Shown: in pieces, positions 11,215-23,294 of the stretch
How positions within the stretch are numbered: the first letter of the stretch is position 1
How the letters are laid out: the number at the start of each line of letters is the position of its first letter
Assembly: GCF_037893015.1 (NCBI RefSeq)
Contig: NC_133661.1
Location: forward strand, 189,857,991 to 189,921,990
Source: Macrotis lagotis
Taxonomy: Eukaryota; Chordata; Mammalia; Peramelemorphia; Peramelidae
Reading direction: 5' to 3'
Length of the DNA: 64,000 bases
The notes under the pieces: generated by a model
The model's input: only the letters and a program-made list of their open reading frames with translations
Told to the model about the DNA's origin: nothing
Databases searched by the model: none
Position numbers and translations under genes: made by a program

Positions 11215-11785
11215 TGTTCAACCTTGAAGGACTTGCTCATTCCATCAGCGCAACAATTGGAAACAATTTTTGGCTGTCTGCAAAGGAGAGTACCATCTGT
11301 ATCCAGATAAGGAGCTGTGGAGTTTGAACAAAGTGCAAGGACTATTCCTTTTAATTCAGAAAAGAAACCCACATGTCTTATGGTTTATTCTGGATACCTC
11401 TGAGAATTCTGTTCTCTTTAAGGATATGATTTCTCTCTCATCACACCCAATTTGGATCGAGGTACAACATGGAAACAAAGTAAAGACTGACAGAGTGCTA
11501 TCTGTGGGGTGGGGGTGGGGGAGGGAAGCAATATTGGTGGAAAACTGTAAAACTCAAATAATATCTTTAATAAAAATTTAAAAAAAGAAAAAATATTTAA
11601 AAAAATAAATAAAAAATAAAAGGAAGCTAACAAAGTAAATATGAGGAAAAGACATTGCTAGAATAAAGAAGAGGACAATTTTAATGGCAAAAGGAGATCA
11701 TATTTATACAATATTTATCAGAGTGCCTGGAAATCAGTAGGCAGAATAGTTATTTCTTTTCTTTTAAAATTATTAGTTAAAAATA

Positions 11786-11934
11786 CGTGTGGCTAGGTGG
11801 CGCAGTGAATAGAGCACTGGCCTTGGAGTCAGGAGTACCTGGGTTCAAATCCGACCTCAGACACTTAATTATCTAGCCGTGTGGCCTTGGGCAAGCCACT
11901 TAACCCCATTGCCTTGAAAAATCTAAAAAAAAAT
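11786..11934 (+). mobile_element. Marsupial tRNA-related SINE
   Basis: Sense copy: GGCTAGGTGGCGCAGTG, then CTTGGAGTCAGGAGTACCTGGGTTCAAATCC (B-box region), then GTGTGGCCTTGGGCAAGCC and an A-rich tail. Little diverged from the consensus seen elsewhere. No clear TSD. Confidence 0.93.
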
Positions 11935-13489
11935 GAAACATAGAGAGGATTCCGTGAAAACTGAAAGTTTTGCCAATAGGAATATTTTTATTCATCATGA
12001 CTGACTGTACTATAACTGATGCTATATAATATATATAAAGATCCATATAGGTTAGCAATGCACAATAATCATCTGAAAGATTCAGTATCACAATAGAATG
12101 CTGGTAAGGTATTTACCTTTCCCAGTACAATGATCTGAATGAACCCCTTATCCTCAACCCAATAACCAGTGACCGCAACAAAATATCTAGTCCCCCATTT
12201 ATTCCATGCAGTATTTACTACCTAAAATCACCCCTCTTGGACCAGGTCTGACTGTGCTAATAAGGATATGGAAACTTTAGCAGTAAATGCAATAGGACAT
12301 AACATCAAGTTTGAACTTCAGCAGATTCCAAATTAAACCCATACCAACACAAGATTATTTTTGTCAATATGCTCTCAAATATTTATGAAGACATCAATTG
12401 AGTAATTCCATGGATGGAGACTCTATTATCTTCTAGGACATTTCACTTTGGGGCAGCTCTTTCAGACCTTTGGTAAAAATCTGACTTTGAAACAATTTAC
12501 CCACTTTCTCTTAGTTCTGATATCTGAGACTAAGTTGCTATATTTGAAATAGCTTTATAAATACTTTAAAAATTCCATCAAGTCTTTTCCTCCTTCATTC
12601 TTTAATTTATGTCTTCCTTCACCTGACATTCACATCTCTTCATTTTAAATCTCCTTACCATCTTGAAAGCCTTACATTGGGTGATCTCTAGCTCATCAAA
12701 ACTCATGCTAGAAAATGGCACTCAAAAATGGACATCATCATATTTCAGCTGTAATCTTATTTGGTGAAAGGATCGTCAGCATCCTTATACATATTGCTCC
12801 TAATTAAAGTGACTAGCTTTTATGGTAGTACTGTTACACAATTAATTTATATTGTTTATTTATATCTGCTAAAATTTTGTGATTTTTTTTTACAAGATTT
12901 GCTGTGCAATCAAAACTTTTCCCTTCTTCCTCCAGTTTGAAATTTTGCAGTCAAATTTTGACTCATATTTAACATCCTATTTAATAACACTTTATTCTAT
13001 TTGGATAAGAATTTGATTCAGTTGAGATCTTTGGGTATTTCATAAATAAAATTTCAAGGGTTAACTATCACTCATAATTTTGTATGGTCCACAAATTTAA
13101 TAATTATGGCAAAATATTTCAGCAAAAGAATCTAAAAATTTAAGTTTCATGTATTTCTCTTTCTAGTTTGGACTTATCTAGAATCAGGAGTTATCTACGG
13201 TAATTTTTATCTCAATCGTATCCTCCTTTCAAATAATTATTTCTCAATTATTCCTAAAGTGTGGATTTTCTCTCTTAAGTCTCTTATTTTCTATTGTCAC
13301 AAGTTTCATGGTAACAATCACTCCTTTCTGTAAATAACTTTAGATCAAACTGTATTTATAGATCTAAAAGTTTTTTGGCTATTTAAATTAAACTGAACAA
13401 TAAATGAGACATAAAGCTATTTTATAGTTATTTTACTTAACTGTCTTGTATCTTAGATGAAAATTTTATTATAAGAATCATAAAACCTC
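11935..13489. other. AT-rich intergenic DNA
   Basis: No gene or well-defined repeat recognised. Short open frames only. Confidence 0.4.
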
Positions 13490-14660
13490 ATTCTACCATC
13501 ATATTTACACCAGTGCCTTGTTCAGACAACTTCCATATAAAATAAATGTACATACTTTTCTCTGAAGTCTCCACTTCAGAATGAAATTCCTTTCCTAGGC
13601 TCAGATTTTCCACATCTTACACATTCTCTACTGAATGATAATGATCCTCAGTAATTTACATGAATTATATTATTACCAAAGTGAATTTGCAAGATTTTTA
13701 GTTCAACCTCCTTATTACAACAGCAAATACCAGTGCCACTTCTCCTTTTCATATGTCACAGAGAAATCTACAAGCTCCAGATAAAAAAGAAATCTGTCTC
13801 TATCCAGAGTAAATGAGACTCATACACCCATCCCAAACCTATCAGGAAGTCTTATTCAGAATAAATTCTTATAAGTTATGGAAGTTTTTGGAGTATTCAG
13901 TTCAAGGCTGCCTGCAAGTTATTTGTTATATATAAGTTCAATCTGTTTTAAATAAAATCTAGATGGGGCAGCTAGGTGGCGTAGTGGATAAAGCACTGGC
14001 CTTGGAGTCAGGAGTACCTGGGTTCAAATCCAGTCTCACACATTTAATAATTACCTAGCTGTGTGGCCTTGGACAAGCCACTTAAACCCATTTGCCTTGC
14101 AAAAAAAATAATAAAATCTAGAAAAACAAAACCTCGGATTCCATCTTCCTCTAATTTTTATACGGTGGTTGAAAGAGCAAAATCAACCTACAAGCATTTC
14201 TGTCCTCAAAATCTTCAAAAGCTATTTCGTTCCAAGGATAGTGCTTTGATATGCTTTAAGTTATGGAGCTAATAACCCACATTACTCCTTGTTCCTATCT
14301 CCCAAACCTTTTTTAAAGCAAAGGGTGCGTTCTAAATGTAGTGCCAAATAAATCATTATAGCATAGACCTCTCCATGACTTAATGGAAAGAAACTATGTT
14401 ATACTTTGCATAAAATCAACTTTAAATTTATCTTTTCTACCTACCTATTTGGTAGAATAATAAAATATAGCAATATCTGCACTGATTTCTGATGCATTTT
14501 TAATTGTTAATTTTCCTTGGAAGAGGCTAAAACGATTAAGTACAACTCCCACACTGACATCAGGTTTCACTGACCAATTGATATATGCTCGATTCATCAT
14601 GGGTTCCATGGGAATTCTCTCTCTGGGAGAACTTTTCCCAGAACTGCAAGAATAAACTTT
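13490..14660 (+). repeat. Diverged duplicated block B, copy 1
   Basis: Collinear with 54380-55535 in the same orientation. Anchors include TATAAAATAA.TGTA (13538/54430), GGCTCAGATTTTCCA against GATCCTAATTTTCCA (13599/54494), CTGACATCA (14554/55420), CAATTGATA (14576/55443) and GGGAATTCTCTCT (14610/55489). Identity by eye is roughly 60-70 percent. A SINE at 13964-14109 was inserted later. No coding potential seen. Confidence 0.6.
13964..14109 (+). mobile_element. Marsupial tRNA-related SINE with 13-bp TSD
   Basis: Sense copy starting TGGGGCAGCTAGGTGGCG and ending in an A run. AATAAAATCTAGA at 13951-13963 and 14110-14122 is the exact target-site duplication. Near consensus, so a fairly recent insertion, absent from the related block at 54380-55535. 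Confidence 0.96.
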
Positions 14661-15165
14661 GGCAAGAAAGTTTTAGATCTTCCTTCTAGATAGGTAGTCC
14701 CAAGGAGATCACTAGGAAAAACTTGAAAACAATGAATTTGGGAATGACTAAACAAATTATGTTATTTGAATATAATGGCTTATTACTGTGCTCTAAGACA
14801 ATATTGATATGATTAATAAAGAGAATGGAAAGACAAAAATGGATGCTGGGTTAAGTAGGAAGCAAGAAAACCATATTTATAGTAACAATACAACTATGTA
14901 AATGGAAAAACTGACAAAATAGAAAGTCAAAGTTGAAAGACAACAAAGATAAAGCCTGTTCCAAAAAAGAGGCCTAAGTAGACATTCTTCTCTTTAGTAG
15001 ATGTATGAGGTCATAGAAACATTACATCTATTTTCAGAATTTCTTTTAAACTGATCAGTTTTGTTGATTTTTTTTCTCTTCTTACATTTTTTCTATAATT
15101 TTTTTTTTGTTTTATGAGATAGTTCTCTAAGAGAGAAAGAGAAAATATAGATGGGTAATTTAACT
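14661..15165 (+). mobile_element. Ancient L1 3' relic
   Basis: Contains AATTTGGGAATGACTAAACAAATTATG and ATAATGGCTTATTACTGTGC in L1 ORF2 C-terminal order (GW...KLWYMY...EHYC), heavily decayed. A similarly placed L1 relic follows block B copy 2 at 55600-56105, which suggests the insertion predates the duplication. Confidence 0.55.
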
Positions 15166-15169
15166 CATA

Positions 15170-15690
15170 TGAGTCAATTAGTCAAACTACTTCATACCAC
15201 ACACTGTACAGAACACTGGGGATACAATAAAAGATCAAAAACATTCACTGATTTCTAATGAGGAATACAGCATGTAAAATTCCATGTACAAACAATATAC
15301 AGAGGATGAATTGGTGGAAAAATTGAGAGAGAAAGCATTATGGGAAATCCAAAAATGTTTCTTGCAGAAGGTGGAATTTTAGCTGAGACTTGAAGGAAAT
15401 TAGGAAAGTTAGAAGGCAGAGAAGAGGAAAACATAGAGAATATCTAACATAAAGTACAACAAATGAAAATGCTTAGAATCAGAATTTGGAATGTCTTGTG
15501 CAGGAAACAGCAAGGAGGCAAGTGTCACTGGTAAGATATGAAATATAAATAAATTAGAAATGTAGGAAGGGGCTAGATTTGGGGAGAAGGAAAACTGCTT
15601 TATGAGAACTGGAGATAATGGAGATCAACTGTGGTTCATTGAATGGGATTGGAAGGTTGTAAAATGAGGAAATCTCCCTCTTTTAGGTCA
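15170..15690 (+). mobile_element. Ancient interspersed repeat, family not named
   Basis: The series CACTGGGGATACAATAAAAGATCAAAAA, GTTTCTTGCAGAAGGTGGAATTTTAGCTGAGACTTGAAGGA, AACAGCAAGGAGGCAAGTGTCACTGG is the layout of an old repeat common in mammalian genomes. I recognise the pattern but cannot assign the family by eye. Confidence 0.5.
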
Positions 15691-15836
15691 CTTGTATTAG
15701 GGAACATGAGTAATGAATGTGTCTTACATTATCATATGTGATCACTCAGGCACTATTTTTTTGATTATAGGAAATTTTGATTGGGTGACATGTGGTACAA
15801 AGAACTTATTTTGAAATGAAAATGATAGTTATCTCC

Positions 15837-16094
15837 TGTTAGGGACTGTTTTGTGTGGGAGTGCTGTGAACCTTCATCACCTGCTGTCCTTGAGCACCAA
15901 AGTTTTATTTTACTAAGTGCCATGCTAGTGGGAGTAGTTTAGAAAGTGGGAAGGATATTTAAGAACTTGTATTCTAGTGAATAAATGGAGTCCTTACAGA
16001 ACTTGGAAAACTTGTCATCCTTGCTTTCCTTGTCTCCTGCCCTTCCAATTCTCACCTGGGGAAAAGTGAGGAAGTCCAGGAAAGGGACTCAACA
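15837..16094 (+). repeat. 5' LTR of the retrovirus fossil
   Basis: About 258 bp, TG...CA bounded, with ATATTTAAGAACTTGTATTC and GAATAAATGGAGT as probable TATA/polyadenylation-type elements. Collinear with 17221-17496. Confidence 0.85.
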
Positions 16095-16269
16095 TATGAC
16101 ACCCTTACAGGTACAAGAAGGCAGAGTTATCTGAGTAAAGTGTGGTGTAAGAACACAACAGATACAAGCAAAAGAACCAGGCAACATCCCAGAGCAGAGG
16201 ACACTGGAGAAAATACCAGGTTGATGTGTTACTGGGGGCTGGTTTTAATCAAAGAGGTATGTAAAGTGA

Positions 16270-16475
16270 AAATGAAAAGACAAACAGTATTTAATATTGA
16301 GGAGTCAGTAGGAAGTTGAGTCTCTGAGGCAGTGACCCAGGGGACAGAGCTTCTTCCTCAACAGCAGTTGGGTGTAAAGAAAAAGTGTGAAGACAAATAG
16401 TATTCAGCATTGAGGAGTCAGCAGAAGTGCAGTCTCCAAGACACGAAGCTTCTTCCTCAAGCAGCAGTCTGCTTC
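16270..16475 (+). repeat. Tandem repeat inside the retrovirus fossil
   Basis: Two imperfect copies of roughly 100 bp (about 16275-16375 and 16385-16475). They share ACAGTATT.A..ATTGAGGAGTCAG, then GAGCTTCTTCCTCAA and CAGCAG. A separate short repeat of GACACAGACYCT units lies at 16616-16664. Confidence 0.8.
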
Positions 16476-17220
16476 TAAGCACCAGCACCATGAATGGGAT
16501 GTAGAGAACCTGCTTTCTGTTCTTTTGGGCTGCAGCTGCCTGCCTAACCACACTGTGTGCTCTGGGCATGACCTGGGACCTTTGAGCTATGACCGGCTTC
16601 AGTCACCTCTCCTCTCTGACACAGACTCTGACACAGACCCTGACACAGACCCTGATGCAGACATAAATTTCACTCTAGAAGCCACAACAAGTTTCACTTC
16701 CCAGCCTACAGCCAGCTGCACCTGGACCATATTTTGTCTTTTCAATGAAGTCGGTGCTTATGGTTAATATTTTGGTGTGTTTTGTGTGTATATGTGTATT
16801 TAAACATCTATAGGACATTTCACCTCTCTCTACTGACCTGGAGAGTTGGGAAAATGTTTCTATATCCTGATATCTGGTACCGGCCAGGATATCACTCTTA
16901 GCTTGGTAAATGGGGTACAAGACAATTGTTTTCTGTGTTCATGTCAAGTGTCTAAACTCTGAAATAGTTACGCAAAGCTAAATGATACTCTTTTTTTTAG
17001 TTTGGGTTTTTAATTCATTGATTTGAAAGTTTTTTGTTAGCAAAAGAAAAAACTTTGTAATCTTTGTAAGTTGGGGATAAAATGTATTTCAAGGAATTTG
17101 GGAATATTGGTTTTTACTATTGTTTTATATTTGTTTATACTAATTTTGAACTTTTGATGACAACTTATGTGGCATTCATTATGTAATAATTTTGTTTTGA
17201 AAAAGGCAAGAAGGGCGATA

Positions 17221-17496
17221 TGTTAGGGACTGTTGTGTGTGGGAGTGCTATGAATCTTCATCACCTGAGCACCAGACCCTTACTTTACTAAGTGTCATGG
17301 GAGTGGGAATGGATTAGAGACTGGAAAGGATATTTAAGGACTTGTATTCTGGTGAATAAGCGGAGTACTTGGAGATCTTGGAGACCTTGTCATCCTTGTC
17401 TTCCTTGACTCCTGCCCCTCCAATGCTCATCTGGAGAACATTGAGGGAGTCCAAGAAAAGGACTCAGCATATGATGTCCAGAAAAGGCACTCAACA
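17221..17496 (+). repeat. 3' LTR of the retrovirus fossil
   Basis: About 276 bp, starting TGTTAGGGACTG directly after a purine-rich tract and ending CACTCAACA before the ATCTCC target-site copy. Confidence 0.85.
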
Positions 17497-17502
17497 ATCT
17501 CC

Positions 17503-18961
17503 AAAAATTTGTTTTTAATTTTTTAAAGTATGTTTGGTATTTCATTTTTCCTTAGTTACATGGATAAACAAATTTTAACATTCATTTTTAAAACTGGTTT
17601 CCAAATTCTCTCCCATTATCCCAATCTAACCCCCCTCATTGAGAAGGCAAGCAAATGTTAGCTATATATAATTGTGGTCTTGCAAATATTACCATAGTCA
17701 TGTAGAAAAGAAAATATAGACCAAAAAAACCTTCAACAAAGATAAAGTAAAAATATACTTCAATCTGCATTCCAACACAAGTTTTTTACCTGGGAATTGA
17801 TAGCATGTTTCATTATAAATTCTGAAGAGTAGTCTTGGATCATTGTATAGCTGAGAATAGCTAAGTCATTCAGAGCTGATCAATTTATAATATTCTTGTT
17901 ACTTCATACATTTCAATTTGCATCAGTTCATGTAAGTCTGTTATTCTGAGAGTATCTAACTTATCATTCCATATAGTAGAGTAATATACCACATTAATTA
18001 CATAACACAATTTATTCAGTCAATCTTCAATTGATAAGCATTCCCTCAATTTCAAATTCTTTGCCACCAAAATGAGATACTATAAACATTTTTGGACATA
18101 CAAATCCTTTCCTTTTTTCCTTTTTACCTCTTTTAGGATACATATTTAGTAATGGTACTGCTAGGTCAAAGAATATTCATAGTTATGTGATTTGGGCATA
18201 GTTCCAAATTGCTCTACAGAATGGTTAAATCCATTCAAGTCCACCCATAACGTATTAACATCTTATTTTTCCCACAAGTCCTGCAATATTTGTCATTATT
18301 ATTTTCCCTCTTATTAGCAAATCTAATAGATATGAAGTAGTACCTCAATATTGTTTTAATTGAATTTCTCCAATCAATAGTGATTTAGAGTATTTTCCCA
18401 TATGACTATATAAGGCTTTTTTCCAGCATCTGAAAACCATATCTTTTGATCTTTTAATAGTAGGGAAATCGCTCTTCTCTTTTACAAATTTGATTCAGTT
18501 TATAAGAGCTACTTGAATCAAAATTTTTTGCAGTATTACTCTACTTCCCTCTATCTTATTTCTTTGTCTACTTGCTCTTTCTCTCCTTTCACATTTTCCC
18601 TTATCAAAAGTGTTTTCCTTCTGACTACCTTCTCTCCATTCTACCTTTCCTCTTCATACTCCCTTCTATGAACCTATCCCTATTCTACTTTCCTAGAGAA
18701 TATAATAGACTTCTATACCCAAATAGAAGTGTATATTGTTCTCTTATTGAGTTAATTCTGAAGAGAGTAAAGTTGACTCAGTCCCCTCATAGACCACCTC
18801 TTCTCCTTCAGTGTAAAAACATTTTGATGTATCTTTTATGTGAGATAATATACCTAATTTCCCATGTCCTATTTCCTTTTTCCTAGTATATGCCTCCCTC
18901 ACAACTTTATTTTATAAGATAACATCCATCCATATTCAATTTACACCTGTACCCACATATA

Positions 18962-19004
<43 letters not shown>

Positions 19005-20462
19005 ATATATATATATATATACACGTATGTATGTATGTATATATGTATTTACACACACTCAGTTATAAATTCAAACTGTCCTAATAAAGAGGAAGTCCTT
19101 ATTAGTTAATAGTATCACCTACCCATGTAGGAATGTTACCAGTTTAACCTTATTAAGTCCTTTATGATTTTCTTTTCCTATTTAACTATTTATTCATCTC
19201 TTAGTCTTATATTAGAAAGGTAAATATTTCTGTTCTATTCTGGCCTTTTCAACAGGAGAGTAGGAAAATCTACTGTGTCATTGAAAGTCCATGCTTTCCC
19301 CCTATGAGAATATGTTCAGTTTTATTGGAGAGTTGATGCTTGGTTGTAACCTAAGCTCTATTGCCTAATGGAATATCATATTCCAAGTTCTTTGATTCTT
19401 TAATGAAGAAGCTGCTAAATCTTGTGTTATCCTGACTGTAGCTCTACAATATTCAAATTATTTTTTCTGAATTCCTGAAATATTCTCTCCTTGACCTAGG
19501 AGCCCTGAAATGTGACTATAATATACCTGGGAGTTTCCATTTGAAAAACTCTTTGAGTAGATCATTGGTGGATTCTTTCAATTTCTGTTTTACCCTCTGA
19601 TTCTAGAATATCAGGGCAATTTTACTTGATAATTTTTAGGCTCTTTTTCTGATCATGAATTCCAGGTTATTAAATAGTTTTTTAAGTTAGCTCTCTTAGA
19701 TCTATTTTCCAGATCAGTTGCTTTTCCACTAACATACTTCACATTGGCTTCTGTTTTTTCATTCCTTTAGTTTTGATTGTTTTTTGATTTCTCATTAAGT
19801 CATTAGGTTCCATTTGATCAATTCTACTTTTTAAGAAAGTATTTTCTTCAGTGAGCTTTTGTACCTTCTTTTCCATTTGGCCAATTTTATTTTTTAAGGA
19901 ATTTTTTCTCCTCATTGGCCTTTTGTATCTCCTTTACCATTTAGCCTACTCTGTTTTTTTAAAGTTGTCATTTTCCTGAATATTTTTGTGTCTCCTTTAC
20001 CAAGCTGTTGACTCATTTTTCCATGATTTTCTTTTATCACTCTCATTTGTCTTCCAATTTCCCCTCTGTCTCTATTATTTGATTTTCAAAATCACTTTTG
20101 ATCTTCTTTGTCACCATATTAACTTTTTATGGTCAGATTTATTTTCTGTTCTTTGCATTTCCCCAAACTATTACTGCCTCTGCTGCCACTGATTCAATTA
20201 CCCTGAGGCCTGCTCCTAGTTTGCTGAAAATGGGTCTGTGCTGTTCTAGCCTCTTTTGGACAGCAATCCTCTTTCACCCTGTTGCAACAGAACTTTCTTG
20301 CTGACCTTCTAAGTTGTTTCGTGCTAGAAAATCATTTCACTCTATCCTTTTCATGTGATCTGGCACTCTAGAATTAATTTAGAGTCATTGTTTAAAGGTA
20401 TTTTGGGTTTGGGGGAGAGCTCAGGTGAGTGGCTGTCTATAATCCACTATCTTGGCTCTACG
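17503..20462 (-). mobile_element. HAL1-like half-L1, antisense
   Basis: Read on the minus strand, the element begins near 20462 with GTAGAGCCAAGATAGTGG, the start motif of the HAL1 copies at 20711 and 29052. An ORF1 coiled coil and RRM region follow at about 19960-19480, where the plus strand shows the reverse of LENRS and NCPDILE-type codons. It then passes directly to an L1 3' end (ORF2 tail, about 18450-17800) without endonuclease or RT core. That is the definition of HAL1. It is old and heavily decayed; a TA microsatellite has grown at 18956-19049. The right end at 20462 faces the sense HAL1 at 20711. Confidence 0.75.
18956..19049. repeat. (TA)n microsatellite
   Basis: Nearly uninterrupted TA repeats with a few TG/CG interruptions, inside the antisense HAL1. 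Confidence 0.97.
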
Positions 20463-20710
20463 TTCAAATAAAATATTCTTCTGTAAACAGGAAATAATAA
20501 GATCCAGAAATAAAGGGACAGATATAGAATATAAGGTTTAGATGATAAGAGTGCAATCTGCCCCCCCCTTTATCTTTCCTGCTCAATCTGCAGCCCCACC
20601 CCCCATTCCTCTGCTCTGAGGAGCTGGCCGCAGATGGATCTTGGGAAACCCATGAAGCTGTGGACCCCTTGGAATTATGGATCCTGGAAATTTACTACGA
20701 AAAAGTATGT
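20463..20710. other. 248-bp gap between two divergent HAL1 5' ends
   Basis: Host DNA with C runs (about 20561-20568 and 20595-20602) between an antisense and a sense element, each with its 5' end facing this gap. Nothing else recognised. Confidence 0.6.
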
Positions 20711-22520
20711 TGGGGGCAGAGCCAAGATGGTGGTGTGACAGCATCATTTCCAAGGAACTCTTTCCCCCCAAAATTCCAAAGGCTAACAAATTATGACTCT
20801 AGCCAAAATTTAAAGGGACAGGACCCACAGAAAGATTGAGTTATATATTTTCTCAGTCCAAAATAACTTAGGGGTTCCATGGTAAAGGTATTTTTCACCA
20901 AGACCTGGAGTTAGAAAAGGCCCCAGCCCCAGCACAGACCCAGAACAGTTTGAAGGGACAGAGAGAGAATTCTGCTACACTAAAATGAGTGTGGAATGAA
21001 GGAGAACAGGCTGCAGAACCTGCAACAAGAAACTCGAGAAAGCAGCCTATACCCCCAGAGATGGTAAGGGGTTCAGGGAAGACTGCAGAGATTTCTCTGT
21101 TCTCCCTCAGGGTAGGACTCTGCTGTTTGCCTACACACAGATCCAGGTTGCAATTTGGGCTTCCATACTAATATAGCCAAGGAGGAATCCTCCTTACAGC
21201 TCCAGGGCAGAAGGAAATAAGGTGGTCATCTACATATCAAAGCACAGGCAAGAGAGAATAAGAACTTGGAGGAACAAAGGTCCCAGTAGAGTGTCCAAAA
21301 AAATCCCCCAGACCCTTAGAAATGCTGCAAATTAGTCTTGGACTGAAGAAATGAGTAAAAAACAGAAAAGGAAGAATTTGACCATAGAAAATTACTTCAG
21401 TCCCATGGAAGATCAAAACATATACTCAGATGACGACAAAATCAAAGCTTCCATAACCAAAACCTCCAAGAGAAATAGAGAATGGCTCAGACTATGGATG
21501 AGACCCAAAAAAAGATAATGAAAAGCAATAAGGGAGGTGGAGGAAAAACTGAGAGGAGAAAAGAGAGCGATGCAAAAAAGTCATGAAAACCAAATCAAAA
21601 GCTTGTTGAAAGATATACAAAAGTATACTGAAGAAAATAATATACTAAAAACCAGTTTAGGCCCAATGGAAAAAAGCAAAACAAAAGGCAAATGAAGAGA
21701 AGAATGCCTTTTAAAAAAGCAGAATTGGCCAGCTGGAAAAGGAGATAAAAAAGCTCTCTGAAAAAAATAACTACTTCAAATGCAAAATGGAAATAAAGGA
21801 AGTTGATGACATTGAAAGAAAGCAGGAAGAAATAACACTCTTCCAAAAAAAACCAAAAATTAGAAGAAAATGTGAAATATCTCATTGGAAAAACAACCAA
21901 CCTTGAAAACAGATCCAGAAGAAATTATTTGAAAATCATTTTTCAAGAAATAATATAGAAAAATTGCCCTGAGATCCTAGAAGCAGTGGGTAAAATAGAA
22001 ATTGAGGAAAATTCACCAGTCACCTTCTGAAAGAGATTCCAAAAGAAAAACTTCCAGGAATATTTTAGCCAATTTCCAAAATTCCTGAATCAAAGAGAAA
22101 AATTCTAAAAGCTTCCAGAAACAGACAGTTCAACTACCAAGACACCATTATCAGAATTACACAGGATCCGGCAGCATCTACATTAAGGGCTCGTAGGGAT
22201 TGGAATATGATATTCTGGAAAGTAAAAGATCTTGGTTTATAACCAAGAATCAACTACCCAGAAAAACTGAACATCCTCCTTCAGGGGAAAAGATGGACTC
22301 TCAATGAAACAGAGGACTTTCAAACTTTCCTACTGAAGCAACCAGAGCTAAACAGAAACTTTCACCTCCAAGTACAGTTCTCAGGTGAACCAGAGTGGGG
22401 TAGATGAAAAGGACTTACTATGAGGAATTTAATGATATTAAATTGTTCATATTCCTGCATGGGAAGAAGATATTGAGAACTCATATGAACTTTCTCCTTT
22501 ATAAGAGCTGTTAGAAGGAG
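20711..22520 (+). mobile_element. Outer HAL1-like element, 5' part
   Basis: Starts TGGGGGCAGAGCCAAGATGG. An ORF1 remnant begins MSKKQKRKNLTIENYF at 21351 and runs through a coiled coil and RRM (LENRSRRN near 21905) and a C-terminal domain (about 22130-22370, QLQDTIIRITQDPAAS-like), with many stops. It is cut at 22520 by insertion of the L1 at 22521-32431 and resumes at 32450. The 18-bp sequence AAGAGCTGTTAGAAGGAG is present on both sides. Confidence 0.88.
22503..22520 (+). repeat. Target-site duplication of the inner L1
   Basis: AAGAGCTGTTAGAAGGAG at 22503-22520 is repeated exactly at 32432-32449. This proves that the L1 between them landed in the outer HAL1. Confidence 0.97.
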
Positions 22521-23294
22521 GTTCCGGCCAAGATGGCAGAGAGAAGATAGGTGCTTTAGAACTCTAAAGTCTCCTGATCTCTTCCCCATCTATCACATGA
22601 AACAAACGTCTTAAAAGAAATCCGACCCACAAAACCCAGAAGGAAAAGTCAGGAGAAAGAACATCTACCTCAGGATTTGTCTCCAGGCAGCAGCTGTGGC
22701 CAAATTCGGAGGGTGAGTCTGGGCTCAGACGGAGGATCAGCTCCGGATCAACCAGATTAACAGCTGAACTGGAACCGGGAGTCTGAGGGCCCAAGAGCCA
22801 CACCTGCTGGATCAGAGGTGGGCCTGGACCATGTGGGTGTGAGTCGGCGGGGGAGCGGAGGCACTGGTGTTGGAGCTGTCCCCTGGGAGGTACCAGACAG
22901 GGCTGGGGGGAGGCTTCTGGAGCAGGAAGGCTTCAGAGACCATCCCTGGGCTCCCCTGGTCTGAGTCCCATTACAGCTCAGACTTCTTCCCTAACAAACA
23001 AATGCAAACTACTTCTGCCTCAGGCCCAGGTGAGTGAGCAGAAGAACCAGCCCAACTGAGGAATGACCTCAGGCCAGGATAAAGGCCATCACTGATTGAA
23101 GGCAAAAGAATTCAATAGCTGTAACCCCTCCCCTCAAGCAAAGGTAGAAGGACTCAACCAAGGTCACAGACACTCCATAGAAAGCAACCAGCACCTCCTA
23201 CTGTCCAACCAGAGGAACTGCACTCAGTGAGTAAAGCCTTTAGCGATCCCAAGCCCCTGTTAACCAGCCCCTCCACAACTCAGTTCTTAGCAAA

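Larger units (their letters stand above)
4768..11613 (+). mobile_element. Full-length marsupial L1 LINE (copy 1)
   Basis: Complete 5' to 3': a GC-rich 5' UTR (4768-5534) starting at the TTCCGGCCAAGATGGCGG motif, ORF1 (5535-6615), an unusually long purine-rich spacer (6616-7405), ORF2 (7406-11214), and a 3' UTR with a G-rich stretch near 11506-11525. It ends in AATATCTTTAATAAAAATTT and an A-rich tail. An exact 18-bp TSD flanks it. Both ORFs carry stops and frameshifts and the ORF2 start codon is lost, so it cannot move by itself. It shares roughly nine bases in ten with the L1 at 22521-32431. Confidence 0.97.
15837..17496 (+). mobile_element. Endogenous retrovirus fossil, class II (ERVK-like), internally deleted
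   Basis: Two LTRs in direct order (15837-16094 and 17221-17496) begin TGTTAGGGACTG and end CAACA. The hexamer ATCTCC flanks the whole element (15831-15836 and 17497-17502); a 6-bp TSD is usual for class II elements. Between the LTRs lie only about 1.1 kb: a possible primer-binding site just after the 5' LTR, a purine-rich tract just before the 3' LTR, and internal repeats. I recognise no gag, pol or env. It is a broken, non-autonomous fossil. The two LTRs differ at very roughly one base in six, so the insertion is old, probably tens of millions of years. Confidence 0.88.

Noticed and set aside
13964-14109. tRNA-like sequences in SINE heads (here and in about 20 other copies)
   Set aside because: The A/B-box-like parts belong to tRNA-derived SINEs. 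They have no mature tRNA fold or anticodon context, so none is called as a tRNA gene.
16291-16920. Open frames on both strands within the retrovirus fossil
   Set aside because: No recognisable viral protein domain. They cover tandem repeats (one gives an Asp/Thr/Pro repeat) and differ in frame between the repeat copies.
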